A DNA stretch of 64,000 nt, taken from positions 3,550,122-3,614,121 of the forward strand of contig CAMRHE010000205.1 of the NCBI GenBank assembly GCA_947044405.1, written 5' to 3'. Under the pieces are notes generated by a model. It was given only the letters and a program-made list of their open reading frames with translations. It was not told where the DNA came from and ran no database searches. Each line of letters begins with the position of its first letter. Within the stretch, counting starts at the first letter, position 1. The position numbers and the translations under genes are program-made. This DNA comes from Leptodactylus fallax. Taxonomy: Eukaryota > Chordata > Amphibia > Anura > Leptodactylidae. Shown here piece by piece: positions 40,210 to 54,440 of the stretch.

Positions 40210-43186
40210 TACCAGCGATTTTCCAGATTTACAAGAAAATTTCCCAAACTCATTTTTTAGAAACCACTTCAGTTCTGAAGGGGATTATAAAGACCTATAT
40301 ATTAGAAACCCCCATAAATCACCCCATTTTCAAAACTGCACTCCTCAAATAATTCAAAACAGCATTTGGGAAGTTTGTTAACCCTTTAAGCATTTCACAA
40401 GAATTAAAACAATATGGAGGTGAAATTTAGACATTTCATTTTTATCCAATAATACATTCATTTATCCCTAAAATTAACACATTCACAAAGGGTTGAAGGA
40501 GAAAATACATCTCACAGTTTGTTGTGCAATTTCTCTAGAGCACAGAAATACCCCACATGTGGGTGTAAAATGATTTTTGGGCACACAGCAGCGCACGGAA
40601 AACAAAGAGCGACACTTGGCATTTGAAAAGCATATTTTGCTGGAATAGTTTTCAGGTACCATGTCTCATTTGCAGAGCTCCTAGAGTACCAGTACATTGG
40701 AAACCACCCAAAAGTGACCCCATTTTGGAAACTACACCCCTGACAGAATTTATCAAAGGGTATACGGAGTATTTTGACCCCACAGCTGTTTCACGGATTT
40801 TATTAACATTGGGATGTGTAAATGAAAAATTACTAAAACATCACTTTATCCCCAAAGTTTTCATTTTCACACGGCAATACCCCATATGCGATCATAATTT
40901 GCTGTATGGGTACATGGCAGGGCTCGGAATGGAAAGAGCGCTATTTGGCTTTTGAATGGCAGATTTTGCTGGAATAGTTTTCAGGTGCCATGTCACATTT
41001 GCAGTGCTCCTAAAGTACCAATACAATGGAAACCCCCAAAAGTGACCCCATTTTGGAAACTACACCCCTCACAGAACATATCAAGGGGTATAGTGAGCAT
41101 TTTGACCGCAAAGACGTTTCACAGATTTTATTAACATTGGGACATGAAAATGAAAAATTACTTTCTTTCCAATAAACCATCAATTTATCCCCAAATTTTT
41201 CATTTTCACAAGAGGATAAAGGAGAAAAAGCTCCCCAAAGTTTGTTACACAATTTCTCCGGAATACAGGAATACTCCCCATGTGGTTGTAAACTGCTGTA
41301 TGTGTATATGGTGGGGCTCAGAATGGAAAGAGCGCTATTTCGCTTTTGGAGAGAAGATTTTGCTGGAATAGTTTTCAGGTGCCATGTCGCATTTTCAGAG
41401 CCCCTAAAGTACCAATACAATGTAAACCCCTCAAAAGTGACCCCATTTTAGAAACTATACCCCTCAAGGAATGTATCAAGGGGTATTATCATTTTGATCC
41501 CAGGAGTGCTTCCCAAAAATTAATATACAAAGTGAAAATTGACAATTTTAAATAAATATGCCATTTTGATGCCCAATACATTGTACCCACTTTGTGGCAT
41601 CAGAGACATGCACTTCTAAAACTATTAAGTGGGCTATCCCGGGTACAAAAAAATGATATATGTGGGTATAAACTGCTGCTTGGGCACACAGCAGGGCTCA
41701 GAAGGGAAGGAGCACTGCACTTTTTAGTTTTTGGAGTACAGATTTAGAGGGACTTTCTGGACGCCATGTTGTTTTTGCAGAGGTGCCAGTAAATTGGAAT
41801 TCCCCAAGAAGTGACCCCATTTTGTAGGGGAAATTTTAGGGTTTTTGCCAATATGACATGGTGTCCAAAATCCAACAATCTAAATCTATGCTCCAAAAGC
41901 CACATAGTGCTCCTTCACATCTGCCCCCTGCTGTGTACCCAAACTGCAGTTTAAGCCCACATGTATGACACTGGTGTACCCAGGATAATGTACTTAATGC
42001 CATATGTGGGTATAAACTGCTGCTTGGGCATAGCCGGGCACAGAAGGGAAGGAGCGCTATTTTGATTTCCGTTTTTTTTTCGACGTATGTTAAATATTGT
42101 TTCAGTTTTATTGTACAGGTTGTTACGGATGCGGCGATACCAAATATGTGTTGTTTTTATTAATTTTTAGAGTTTTTTTTTATATAATTCATTTTATATA
42201 GGAAAAGGGATTTTTGGGAGCTTTATAACTTTATTCATTTTTTTTTTTTTTTTCTTCACACATTTTTTTTTTTTTACATATTTACTTGTCCTATAAGGAC
42301 ACCTGAGCCAGCGATGCTCTGATCCTGGCTCAGTATTTTAGACTGCAATACACAGCATACACATGTATTGCAGTCTATACAGGAAAGTCAGCCGATGTAG
42401 ACGCATCGGCTGACTTCTTGACATCCCGGCGGATCAACCAAGTAGTGGGGGGCTTCAAGCAGCCTGGGGTCACTGGCCAGACCCCGGGCTACAGAAAATA
42501 GATATCGGCACCCCCCGATCTCGCTGGGGGCAGCAACATCGCGGAACCCCTTGGATGCCGCGGTCATGTTTGACCGCGGCATCCAAGGGGTTAAAACCTC
42601 CGGTCGGAACTCAATTCCGATGGGGGGTTTTGGAGCAGGGTGTTAGATGTCCCGATCCCGCTCACAGTGTCTCTGAAGTGCCGGCCGTAAATTTACAATT
42701 AGCCGGTCTTCAGAGACCAGGACCGCCGGACGTAAATTTACGGCCGGCGGTCGTCAACCAGTTAATATAGGCTCTGAGGTTAGGAAGTGTCGAGCATTTC
42801 CATTATAGCTCACATCAGAAAACTACCATGAGTTATAATAAATTTATCAGCTGAGGCATCCCCACCCCGGATCACCAAATTCTACCCACATTCACACAAG
42901 TGGTTTAGAAAAGAAATTCCCCTTATGTATGTGAGTTATTCGGGGGAGGATTGTAAACGCAGTCTTCTTTAATGTTATTACAATATTTGTATTATCACAT
43001 GGGACATGGGACAGCCGCCATATTGAATACAGCATGAGAGCTGGACAGAGCTGTGACATCACAATGGCAGGTGCCGGAATGTGGAGACCATCACAATGCC
43101 AGGTATCTACATACACAGGTGCACAGGTCAGATACTTTGCACTCACACACTGCAGGCGAGAGGAGACGCACGTGAGAGCTCACAAG

Positions 43187-46100
43187 ATGCCAAAGGCAAA
43201 GCAGAAGACAAAATATTTGGAGATTGAAGTAGGAGAAGAGAAAGACAAAAAGAGTGATGGAGAAGAGAGACAGGAGAAGGCGGGTAACGCTAAGAAGAGC
43301 AGAGCAATCCGCTTCTTAGAGCGCTTACAAAGAGCCTGGACAAGGCTTACCGGATGTAAGCGGAGGAGGAACAAATCCAACATGGAGGAGAATCCCTCCA
43401 GTGACGTCCCAGGCCCCAACATTGGTCTGGAGGACGATAAAGGTAAGAAACGATGTAGATGTTGTAACTATTATAGACAGAAATAGGGAAGATGGATGGA
43501 ATCATTTTTAAGAAAAAATTATTTTTATTGCCCATAATAACCAATTAGAGCTTTTCTAAATCTGCCTAAATATTATATTTCCCAAATGTCATAAAGTAAA
43601 AATTGTAGAAAGGGGGTTAAAGAGAAAATAAATAAGGGATCCTGTTAATAATGTCTCATATATTCTCTATATATTACGGTCTTCATATAATATCTGAAAT
43701 GTTTGGGTAAGTTCACGTTGCAGATTTTGCATTGGGACCCTCCATGCAAAATTTACTATGGAAAAGTTTTCCTATTCCAGTTCACATCAATAGGAGGTTC
43801 AGGTGGAATCTGCCCGATGCTAGGGGTGGACACTTCTTCTGTCCGCTAGATGATTTTTTTCAGCAAGTGGAAAATGAAGCGTCTGCCTCCTATTGAATTG
43901 AATGAGAGGCAGAATTTGCACCATGTGAACTTACTCTTACTACATACAGATTGATTTATGACACTTCTGCTTCTTCTCTTAAAGTCAATGTGACCTCTGA
44001 CCGGAAGGAAAAACCTGAGGATGGTAAAGCTGAAGATCAGAGCCTGAAGACAGATGGACAGGAGAAAGACAAGCTGACCACCAGCTATGTGGAGCAGCAA
44101 ATTCTCCAATATTATCAGCAGATCCAAGACCAAATCCACCGCCATGAGGCCGTATACGTACTGTACTATGGTGGACGGGAGAAGGAGGAACCTTCCAGTG
44201 ATGTCCCAGGACCCAGTAGTGTCAGTCTGGTGGTCGAGAAAGGTAAGAAATTATGTAGATGATGCAACTATCATATATACATAGACTGGGGGGAGATGGA
44301 TCAGAACTTTATATGAGAAAAATATTGCCATTGCTCATAGCAACCAATCAGAGCTCAGCCTTTATGTCTGAATCTGAATTGTGATTGGTTGCAAGGAGAG
44401 TTTCTCTCTTAGTTTGATATATAAGGGCAGATATTTCAAGAGTCCAAGTGCCTGTATGGTAGATCCACATTATATCACTACATACATAATAATGTGCCGT
44501 CTACCTGACAGATCATCTCTTTATGTCCCTATACATACATTACTCCTGACACCTTACACTTATGTCACTTCTTCCTGAGCCCATGTCCTGTAGGACTGAA
44601 CAGAGCACTGGTCACACATGTGCATTACTACCCAATCAATGTCTATGGGAGTGAGGGATATATAGCGCTCAGCTATCTCCATCACAGATTATTCAATGTA
44701 TTAAATATCAATTTTCTCTATATAGTTTCCACACCAGTAATAAAAGGGTTTTTATTGGATTTTCATAAAATTGCCTGAGAGAAGGGAAAAATATAAAAAA
44801 CAGCATTACTTACCTGTTATATACCCCACTACTTACCTATTATATCCATCATTATTTACCTGTTATATCCCTCTCTACTTACCTTTATATCCCTCACTAC
44901 TTACCTATTACAGCTGCATCTCAATAAATTAGAATATCTTTGAAATGTTTATTTATTTCAGTAATTAAATTAAAAAGTGACCGCCTATATTTTCTAGATT
45001 CTTTATACACAGAGTATTCTATTTCAAGTGTTTTATTTCTGTAAATGTTGATTATGGATTACAGGTAATGAAAACCCAAATCTAAGAAAAGTAGAATATA
45101 TTAAAAAAATTCAGTATTGTAAATTCAGTGTGTCACCTGCCAAGGTTTCCTAAGCCTTTAAATGGTCCCTCAGTTTGGTTCAGTAGGAGACACAATCATG
45201 GAAGACGCTGATTATGAATTGTACTGTATTACTGAAATTAATGAATGTTTCAAAGATATTCTAATTTATTGAGATGCACCTGTATATCCCACACTACTTA
45301 ACTATTCTATCCATCAATATTTACCTGTTATATCCCTCATTACTTACCTATTATGTCCCTCACCACTTACCCATTATATCCTCCATTACTTACCCATTAT
45401 ATCCTCCATTACTTACCTGTTATATACCCCACTACTTACCTTTATATCCTCCATTACTTACCCTTTAAAGGGATTCTATCATTGGGGAAACATGTTTTTA
45501 ACTGAAGCCACGTCGTAATAGCCTTTATAAAGGCTATTAGTCTCCTACCTTTGTCGTTTCGCTCATAGCCGCTGTTTAGAAGAAATCTTGATTTTTATTT
45601 TTATGCAAATGCGTCTTCAGAATGCACAGGGGGCGTTCCCCCAGTGCTGAAACTGCACAGGGGGCATCCCCTGTGCTCTCCTCAGATGCATTTTTGAACT
45701 TGCTGCGCCGCCTCTCTTCTTCTTTAGCAAACGCGTCTTCTTGACGTCATCCTTGTACGAGTCTTCATTCGGCCATTCTCCTGTAGCCTATTACATACAG
45801 CTCGTGTAATAGGCAACAGGAAAATGGCCGAATGGACATACGCAGTCGGCGCATGTCTCCCGGAGGAAGGATGACGTCAAGAAGATGCATTTGCTAAAGA
45901 AGAAGAGAGGCGGCGTGGTAAGTTCAAAAATGCATCTTAGGAGAGTACAGGGGACTCCCCCTGTGCAGTTTCAGCACTGGGGGAACGCTCCCTGTGCATT
46001 CTGAAGACGCAGTTGCATAAAAATAAAAATCAAGATTTCTTCTAAACGGCGGCGAGGAGCAAAACAACAAAAGTAGGAGAAGAATAGCCTTTATAAAGGC

Positions 46101-47672
46101 TATTACAACGTGGCTTCAGTTAAAAGATGTTTCCCCGATTATAGAATCCCTTTAAATCCCCATTACTTACCCATTATAACCCCCATTATTAACCAATTTT
46201 ATCCCCCATTACCTACTCATTATATCCCCCATTACTCACTTGTTACATCCCCCACCAACATTTTTTGTTCCATTAGGTGACAACAAACCATTGTTTTGTG
46301 CCCTGATAATATGAATACTAAAATCTCTATTTCAATCCCTTTTTCTTCCCCAGTCAATACGATATCTGACAGGAAGGAAAATCCTATTTGCTATGAGGAA
46401 CAGCAAATTCTCCAACACTGCCACCAGATTCAACAGCAGATCCAAAGCCATGAGGCTGTATATGTACAGTACTATGGTGGGCAGGAGAGCGAGAAGCATT
46501 CTAGAGAGGAGACAGCGAACAGGAAAGACAATGGGACACCAAAAGCATCACAAAGTCCCAGCAGTTGCTATGAGAAGAAGAGTGACCATGTCTGTCTGGA
46601 AGAGGCAGCGACCACATCTACTCATAGGAAGAAGACTGCCACAGTACCACTAACTCTGAAATCCTTTACCTTCCACACTCTATTAGGAAGCGGAGGATTT
46701 GGGGAAGTTATGTTGGCAACAGATATAATCCGGAATGAACATGTTGCCGTTAAAGTGGTCAGCAAGATGATGCACATAGATTTTGAATGCAGCCTGGCAG
46801 AGCATGACATCCTCCGTCTATCCCATGAGAACCACTATCTGGTCCATGGCCTTGCAGCCTTCCAGACTAAGAGTTACGTCTACTACATGATGGAACTGGT
46901 CACCAGGGGGAACCTAAAAGATCTGATTGGGAAGAACTTTCGTTTGGACTTTCCCACATCAAGATTCATTGCAGCAGAAGTCATCTGCGGTCTGCAGTTT
47001 CTCCATAAAAAAGGAATCATACACCGTGATGTGAAGCCAAGTAACATTCTACTGACCAGAGAGGGACACATCAAATTAGCCGATTTTGGCCTTTCAATAA
47101 CAGATGTACACGAGCGAACCACAGACCAGCGTCGAGGAACAAGAGCATACATTGCCCCAGAAATGCTCAAGGGCTTGGAATATGGACGAGGGGTTGACTT
47201 CTTTGCATTGGGAGTGACTGTGTACAAAATGTCCACTGGATGGTACCCTTTCTTTGGTTCATCAAAAGAACAGATGGAGATTGCTGTCTGCACCAACGTT
47301 CCTCACTACCCAGAGTTCCTAACCCCTGAGACTGTCCAGATCTTAAAAGGACTTCTGTGCAAAATCCCCCACATTCGGCTGGGAGTGAAAGGAAATATCA
47401 AAAAGCATCCATTCTTCTCAGCCGTAAACTGGGATGATGTGGAGAACAGGAAAGCAGTTCCCCCTAAGATACTTGTGTCAGTTCCCGAGGACCTAAGACT
47501 TGCTGAAAATATTTGCTACAAGGAAGAGCCGTGCAGCGTAAAGTCTCAGAAGGCTTTTACAGACTTCAACTTCGTGTGTCCTGCGTGGTCTGAAACCTAT
47601 CATACCACCAACACTATGCAGATCACAAACTGGGTGGTCAACCTGTTCACCAAAAGACCACCTAGAAAGTAA
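43187..47672 (+). CDS. AGC-family Ser/Thr protein kinase, PKC-like (unit B)
   Basis: Exons 43187-43442, 43985-44242 and 46354-47672. The predicted 610-residue protein is identical to that of unit A, with the same splice words and catalytic residues. Introns differ only by isolated bases, for example a shorter A run near 43515 and TTTTTTGTTCC at about 46262 against TTTTTCGTTCC in unit A. The perfect coding match between two units means either very recent duplication, gene conversion or an assembly duplication. Confidence 0.8.
44911..45282. mobile_element. Mariner-type MITE (unit B)
   Basis: Copy of 21557-21928 with TA on both sides. Confidence 0.85.
45465..46155. mobile_element. Palindromic TTAA-flanked MITE (unit B)
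   Basis: Copy of 22111-22801 with the same TTAA borders. Confidence 0.85.
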
Positions 47673-48203
47673 CATCAGTACAATACTGCAGGATGAGCCA
47701 CACATCTCAGTCAGGAATGGGAGCTGCATATACAGAGCATGTGATAAAGCCATCTGAAGTACCATAGGGGGAGCTGAAAAATGACATTGTTAGGATGTGT
47801 AGTCCATATACAGTAACTTTTTGCTTGGGTCACACTTTTGACCACTAAAATAATTTTTTTTTTTTAATTACACTTTGACACAAAATTGTATGAAGGTGTC
47901 TCCATTTATCAAGTGTGGTGTGGCATTATGACAATGTGCTAGTTGTCTATATTTAGAAAATATTTGACTATTTGGGCTGACTTTTTATTTAGTAAAAATT
48001 CTTGACTATATGCCCTGTTATGAACTTCCCATTATGAGCCAAAATGCAAATAGTTCTAGTGTAGCCAACCATTCATGTACTAGTGACTACAGGGGAGCTA
48101 TAAAATATTGCTCTGTTCACATTAGATTTGACTATACTATGAAATGCATGTGCTAAATGAATACCAAATGTACACCATTTAGGGCATGCATTTGACAAAT
48201 CTA

Positions 48204-49791
48204 CAGTGGGGAAAAAAAGTATTTAGTAAGTCACCAATTGTGCAAGTTCTCCCACTTAAAAAGATGAGAGAGGCCTGTAATCGTCATCATAGGTAGACCT
48301 CAACTAAGAGACAAAATGAGAAAACATATCTAGAAAATCACATTGTCTGATTTTTAAAGAAATTATTTGCAAATTATGGTGGAAAATAACTATTCAATAC
48401 TTCAATAACAAAATTTCAACTCAATATTTTGTTATATATCCTTTGTTGGCAATGACAGAGGTCAAACGTTTTCTGTAAGTTTTCACAAGGTTGGCACACA
48501 CTGTTGCTAGTATGTTGGCCCATTCCTCCATGCAAATCTCCTCTAGAGCAGTGATGTTTTGGGGCTGTCGCTAGGCAACACGGACTTTCAACTCCCTCCA
48601 AAGGTTTTCTATGGGGTTGAGATCTGGAGACTGGCTAGGCCACTCCAGGACCTTGAAAAGCTTCTTACGAAGCCACTCCTTTGCTGCCCTGGCAGTGTGC
48701 TTGGGATCATTGTCATGCTGAAAGACCCAGCCACGTTTCATCTTCAATGCCCTTGCTGATGGAAGGAGGTTTGCCCTCAAAATCTCACGATACATGGCCC
48801 CGTTTATTCTTTCATGTACACGGATCAGTCATCCTGGTCCCTTTGCAGAGAAACAGCTCCAAAGCAAGATGTTGCCACCCCCATGCTTCACAGTAGGTAT
48901 GGTGTTTTTTGGATGCAACTCAGCATTCACTCTCCTCCAAACACGATGAGTTGTGTTTCTACCAAACAGTTCTACTTTGGTTTCATCTGACCATATGACA
49001 TTCTCCCAATACTCTTCTGGAACATCCAAATGCTCTCTAGTAAACTTCAGACGGGCCCGGATATGTACTGGCTTAAGCAGGAGGACACGTCTGGCGCTGC
49101 AGGATCTGAGTCCCTGGCGGCGTAATATGTTACTGACGGTAGCCTTTGTTACGTTAGCCCCAGCTTTCTGCAGGTCATTCACTAGGTCCTCCTGTGTGGT
49201 TCTGGGATTTTTGCTCACCGTTCTTGTGATCATTTTGAACCCACGGGGTGAGATCTTGCGTGGAGCCCCTGATGGAGGGAGATTATCAGTGGTCTTGTAT
49301 GTCTTCCATTTTCTAATTATTGCTCCCACAGTTGATTTATTCACACCAAGCTGCTTGCCTATTGCAGATTCAGTCTTCCCAGCCTGGTGCAGGTCTACAA
49401 TTTTGTTTCTGGTGTCCTTCCACAGCTCTTTGGTCTTCACCATAGTGAAGTTTGGAGTGTGACTGTTTGAGGTTGTGGACAGGTGTCTTTTATACTGATA
49501 ACAATGTCAAACAGGTGCCATTACTACAGGTAATGAGTGGAGGACAGAGGAGCCTCTTAAAGAAGAAGTTACAGGTCTGTGAGAGCCAGAAATCTTGCTT
49601 GTTTGTAGGTGACCAAATACTTATTTTCCACCATAATTTGCAAATAAATTCTTTAAAAATCAGACAGACAATGTGATTTTCTAGATATGTTTTCTCATTT
49701 AGTCTCTCATAGTTGAGGTCTACCTATGATGTCAATTACAGGCCGCTCCTCTTTTTAAGTGGGAGAACTTGCACAATTGGTGGCTGACTAA
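48204..49791 (-). mobile_element. Tc1-like transposon B, right end clipped (unit B)
   Basis: Copy of 24850-26437, with the same missing right tip against the DIRS terminal repeat. Confidence 0.88.
48421..49443 (-). pseudogene. Tc1-like transposase B, two nonsense codons (unit B)
   Basis: Same frame and the same TGA (48829-48831) and TAG (48571-48573) as in unit A. Confidence 0.9.
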
Positions 49792-50110
49792 GTCATAAAT
49801 TATGATGTTAATCTGTTTTCCCTTAGTCCCAACAGCAGCACAATATTGGGGTATTTCTGCCCCTGTGTGCTGGTAGGACAGAATGGAATTTTTAATGAAC
49901 AACAAATAGTTAACTGTAACCCCTCCCCCTCCAAAATATAAGGAAGGAAGTACCAACCCCCCAGCGTGTAATTATAAAGACAAATACATAACACATAGGG
50001 AGGGAGCCTTGTGCTGCTGTTGAGACTAAGGGAAAACAGATTAACATCATAATCTACACTTCCCTGTCGTCCCACAGCAGCACAATATTGGGGATCTAGC
50101 AAGAAAAACC

Positions 50111-51692
50111 CTAGGGAGGGCCCTCTTGAAGAATTGATTTTAACACGGAATGGCCAAAAGAAGTGGCCTCTGGACCCCGGGTGTTAAATCTGCAACGATT
50201 AACAAAAGGTATGGAGAGAGCTCCAAGAAGCTGACGAACAAATTTGTTCCCAAGGAACAGAGCTTCTTTCCACCCAAAAGGTACAAATGGCTCTTGTAGA
50301 ATGAGCTCGAACAAACTCAGGGGGGTCTAACCCCTGTGAAGTGAAAGCCAATTTTATGGCTTCATTGTGCCAAGGAGGCTTTAGAGGCCTTGAGCCCATT
50401 ATTTTTACCAGCAAATGGTAGAAAAAAAATTCTCTGACCATCTAAAAGGCCGAGATCTCTGAATATAAATTCCGAGGCATCTGGTCACATCCAGGGAGTA
50501 AAGTTTAACTTCCTCCGGAGATGACGGACTGGGATAGAAAACTGGTAATGAGATAACCTGTTTTAGGTTAGAATATGAGGGTACCTTAGGGAGGAACCCA
50601 GGCATAAATCTTAGTTGTACTCACCAACTCTCTGAGCTGAGGTTATGGACAAAAGGAACACTCACTGTCTTTAGTGTGAGAAATTTAATCTCAACCTCTT
50701 CTAGAGGCTCCAAGGGGGGGGGGGGGAAATCACATAACCCCTTTAAAACAGTAGATAAATCCCATTGAGGGATTGGGTGGGTAACAGGCAGACTAAGCCT
50801 GAATGCACCCTTAAAATATTTTTTAATCAGCAGGTCTGCAGATAGCTGCTTATCTAAGCAGGCTGACAGGGCAGCAACCTAAGCTTTGAAGTGAAAGGGC
50901 TGAGGCCCTTGTCCAAGCCATCCTGGAGGAATTCCAGGATCTCTGGAATGGAAGGATCCAAGCTCTCAATTATTCCTCTACCTGATGCCCAGGAGATGAA
51001 GATGATTCGGATCCAGGTGTAATTTTTATTTGTAGACTCTGCTCTAGCGAGAGAGAGAGTGCTTAAGACAGCTCCTGAGAGTTCTTTAGATCGTAATAGG
51101 GACTGGTCAATCTTCAGGCTGTCAGATTGAAGGATTTCAGGTCCTGGTAGAGCCTGGGCCCTTGAGACACCAGGTTCTGAATCGGGGGAAGCCTCCAATA
51201 TATCCCGTGACTCATTTGAATGAGATGGGAAAACCAAGCTCTCATTGGCCAGAATGGGATGATGGCGATTACAGAGACTTGGTCCTGTCCGATTCTCATC
51301 AATACCCCTTGGTATCATGGAGATTGGAGGGAATACGTATGCCAGCCTGAACCTCCAAGGCATGGACAGGGCATCCACAGCCAAGGGATTGTCCTCCTTG
51401 TATAGAGCAGAACTTCTCTACCTTGGTATTGAGTCTGCTTGCCATCAGGTCTATCTCTGGGTGATTGCTTGAAAGACTTCTGGATAGAGAGACCATTCCC
51501 CTGGAACAGTGATGTCATGACTCAATTGATCCACCACTACATTGAGAGACCCTCAGATATGTACAGCAGAAAGATGGGTTAAGTTCTTCTCTGCCCAATT
51601 CAAGATCCTCCCCACTTTGCTTAGAAGAGGTTGTGACTGGTTGCTTGTTTAACTAAAGGACAGTCGTCATATTGTCCGAACGTACACGGACT
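50111..51692 (-). pseudogene. DIRS tyrosine recombinase remnant (unit B)
   Basis: Copy of 26757-28337. The HSTRA box and the Cys at the catalytic Tyr position are the same. Confidence 0.75.
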
Positions 51693-51700
51693 GCCTTGTC

Positions 51701-53686
51701 CAGTGATGGCGAACCTTTTAGAGACAGAGTGCCCAAACTGCAACCCAAAACCCACTAAATTATCGCAAAGTGCCAACACGACAATTTAACCTTAAATTAA
51801 GCAGGATTTGTTTTATAGTGACCATGCGATGTTATTTCAGCCTCTAATAATATCACGTCTGCTATAAAACAGATACTGTGTGATACAAATAGTGAAGGGC
51901 CCCCACACAGTACAATGCACTCCACAGTGGCCCCCAGACAGTATTATATGCTCCAGAGTGGCCCCCATACAGTATTATATGCCCACAGTGGCTCCCGCAC
52001 AGTATTATATGCCCACAGTGGCCCTCGCACAGTATTATACGCTCCACAGTGGCCCTCGCACAGTATTATATGCTCCACAGTGGGCCCCCACACAGTAGTA
52101 TATGCTCTACAGTAGGCCCCCCACAAAGTATTATATGCTCCAGAGTGGGCCCCCACACAGTAGATTATGCTACTTACCCAGTATGGCTACAGTCCCACGA
52201 AGAGCGTCCTCCTTCTTCTTCTGATCACAGGCACTGATGACTTGTGTCGGGGCAGAGGTTACACTCTGCAGTCAGTGTAAGCCGCGGTCCGCATTTGCAC
52301 ATATAGCCGGAGCCATTGTAACACATTGGTGGGCCCAGTGCAGAAGTTTCACAAGTGTCCCCCCTCCAATCACCACCTGTTATTATATCCATCTGAAAGC
52401 TGCCAAAAACTGGGATTTTATATTGCGACATTCAATGGGTGACAATGTATTACGTGACTGATGAAACTTTTCCTCCTGTCAGAAATGTTTTATATGTTCA
52501 TCTCTAGTAATAATCATTATTGCTATTATTTTAGCGTGTAACAGATATCGCTAGAGAGGCGGTCGGTGTATTTTACTCTATAAAGGTATGGACAGGACAG
52601 GGACAGGGTCAAATATAAACTTTATTGATGACTTTGTGTATGTGTTGTTTAGGTGTTTGGTGAAACTCTTTAGGCGCTGCAACCTAGACGATGGTAATCG
52701 TCTGGGTCACAGCGCCAATAACTTCCTGGTTATATGTTATGTTCAGAGGGGTATTACATAAAATACCCCTGTGATTAGGCTATGCGCACCGCAGCAAATT
52801 TAGCTCCACCCAATTCTACATTGACTACACTCATTCTCATCCATTTTATAATGTTCCCCTCCAATTGCCCCACAGTATGAAGTCTCCTCTCCTGATGCCC
52901 CAGTTTAAACTGGGGGAAACTAGAGGGGGAGATTAAACTGGGGTAGCTGGAGGGGGACATTAACCTGGGGCAGCTGGAGGGGGATATTAAACCGTGGGGT
53001 TACTTGGATGGGGACATTAAACTGGGGGCAACTAAAGGCAGACATGTCCCCCTCCAGCTACCCCCACGGTTTAATGTCCTCTATCCAGTTGCCCCAGTTT
53101 AATGCCCCCTCCATCTGCCCCCAGTTTATTGTCCCCCTCCATCTGCCCCCAGTTTAATGCCCCCTCCATCTGCCCCCAGTTTATTGTCCCCCTCCATCTG
53201 CCCCCAGTTTAATGTCCCCCTTCATCTGCCACCAGGTTGATGTCCTCCCTTCATCTGCTCTCAGTTTGATGTCCCCCCTTCATGTGCCACCAGTTTAACA
53301 TAATAAAACACTGATACTCACCCCTTCTTACTCCCCTGCCGCCCTGTGAGGTCTCTTCTTCCGGACTGTTCAGGGAGCTGCAAGCGCGATGTGAGTGACG
53401 TCATCACAGCGCGCCCACAGCTCCAGGGACCGCAGCACACAAAGTTGTGCTTCACACACAATGGTGAAGCAGGGGCTGTCCGCGGACGGCTCCTGCTTCA
53501 TCACTGTATGTAACTCATCTGCATTCGGAGCGGCCCTGCATATAGCTGAAAGAAGCGATCACTCACTAACGGGGAATCCTGTACCGGATTCCCCGTTAGT
53601 GAGCAATCATGGCAACGGCGCGCGTGCCAACTGAGAGGGCTCTGCGTGCCCTCTCTGGCACGCGTGCCATATGTCCGCCATCACGG
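51701..53686. mobile_element. hAT element 2 (unit B)
   Basis: Copy of 28346-30331, flanked by GCCTTGTC and GCCTTATC. Its minisatellite tracts are at about 51897-52160 and 52995-53300. Confidence 0.8.
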
Positions 53687-53694
53687 GCCTTATC

Positions 53695-53915
53695 TTTCAA
53701 CTGGTCGGCAAAGTGAAGCAGCGCCAGTCGTACTGCTCACAGTTCTCTCCAATTGGATGAAATCATCTTCGAGGGAATTCCAATGCCCTTGGGCCGGAAT
53801 GTCATTCAGGTGGGCTCCCCAACCTGTGAGTGATGCATCTGTAGTCAACAGGGTCCAGCAAGGCTGGACCGTGGACTTTCCGTTTTTTTAGCCGAATCCA
53901 CCACTTGAGGGACGA
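53695..53915 (-). pseudogene. DIRS RNase H fragment (unit B)
   Basis: Copy of 30340-30560. One base differs near 53695 (TTATCTTTC against TTATCCTTC). Confidence 0.65.
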
Positions 53916-54095
53916 GCGGGCTTCCTGAGACAGGAAAAAAAAACTTCCATCTAGACCGCTGGTTTTGCGATTCCAGGCCGACAGGACTTTCTAAGGGACT
54001 GATTCTGCAGCTGATGACATCAATCCCAAAACTTTGTCTGTCCTGATGGTGATTGGCCGAGGAAACAGCAGGAATTTTGCAGCCTTGATGATTCT

Positions 54096-54432
54096 TTCCC
54101 TTCTGGAGGAAGAAGAGATATTTTCATTAGGCCGGAATCAAGTATGAACCCTAGAAATGTTTTCTGGGTTGCTGGTAATATTTGGGACTTTCCCCAGTTT
54201 ATAATCCACCCCAATTGTTGAAGGAAATTTATCGTGATGATAGATGCTGTAGTAGGCCTTCTCCTGAGAGACTTTTTACAGCCAGTCTTCCAGATAAGGA
54301 ACATTCGTGAATCTCTGGATTCTCAGTGACTCAGTTACCGTGGATACCACCTTGGTGAATACGTAGGGTGCTGACGTTATCTTGAATGAAAGTGCGGTGA
54401 AATTCAGGTGTCTCAGCCGACCCTCTACAACC
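54096..54432 (-). pseudogene. DIRS reverse transcriptase, C-terminal part (unit B)
   Basis: Copy of 30740-31076 with the same YLED box and frameshift. Confidence 0.75.
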
Positions 54433-54440
54433 ACTGCAAT

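Larger units (their letters stand above)
38184..42765. mobile_element. TTAA-flanked DNA transposon (unit B)
   Basis: Copy of 14825-19409 with the same TTAA borders and nested Tc1-like element. One difference is GCCGATG at about 42390, where unit A has GCCTATG. Confidence 0.65.
44806..46259 (+). repeat. ~22-bp minisatellite in kinase intron 2 (unit B)
   Basis: Three tracts (44806-44910, 45283-45464, 46156-46259), split by the same two transposons as in unit A. Confidence 0.8.
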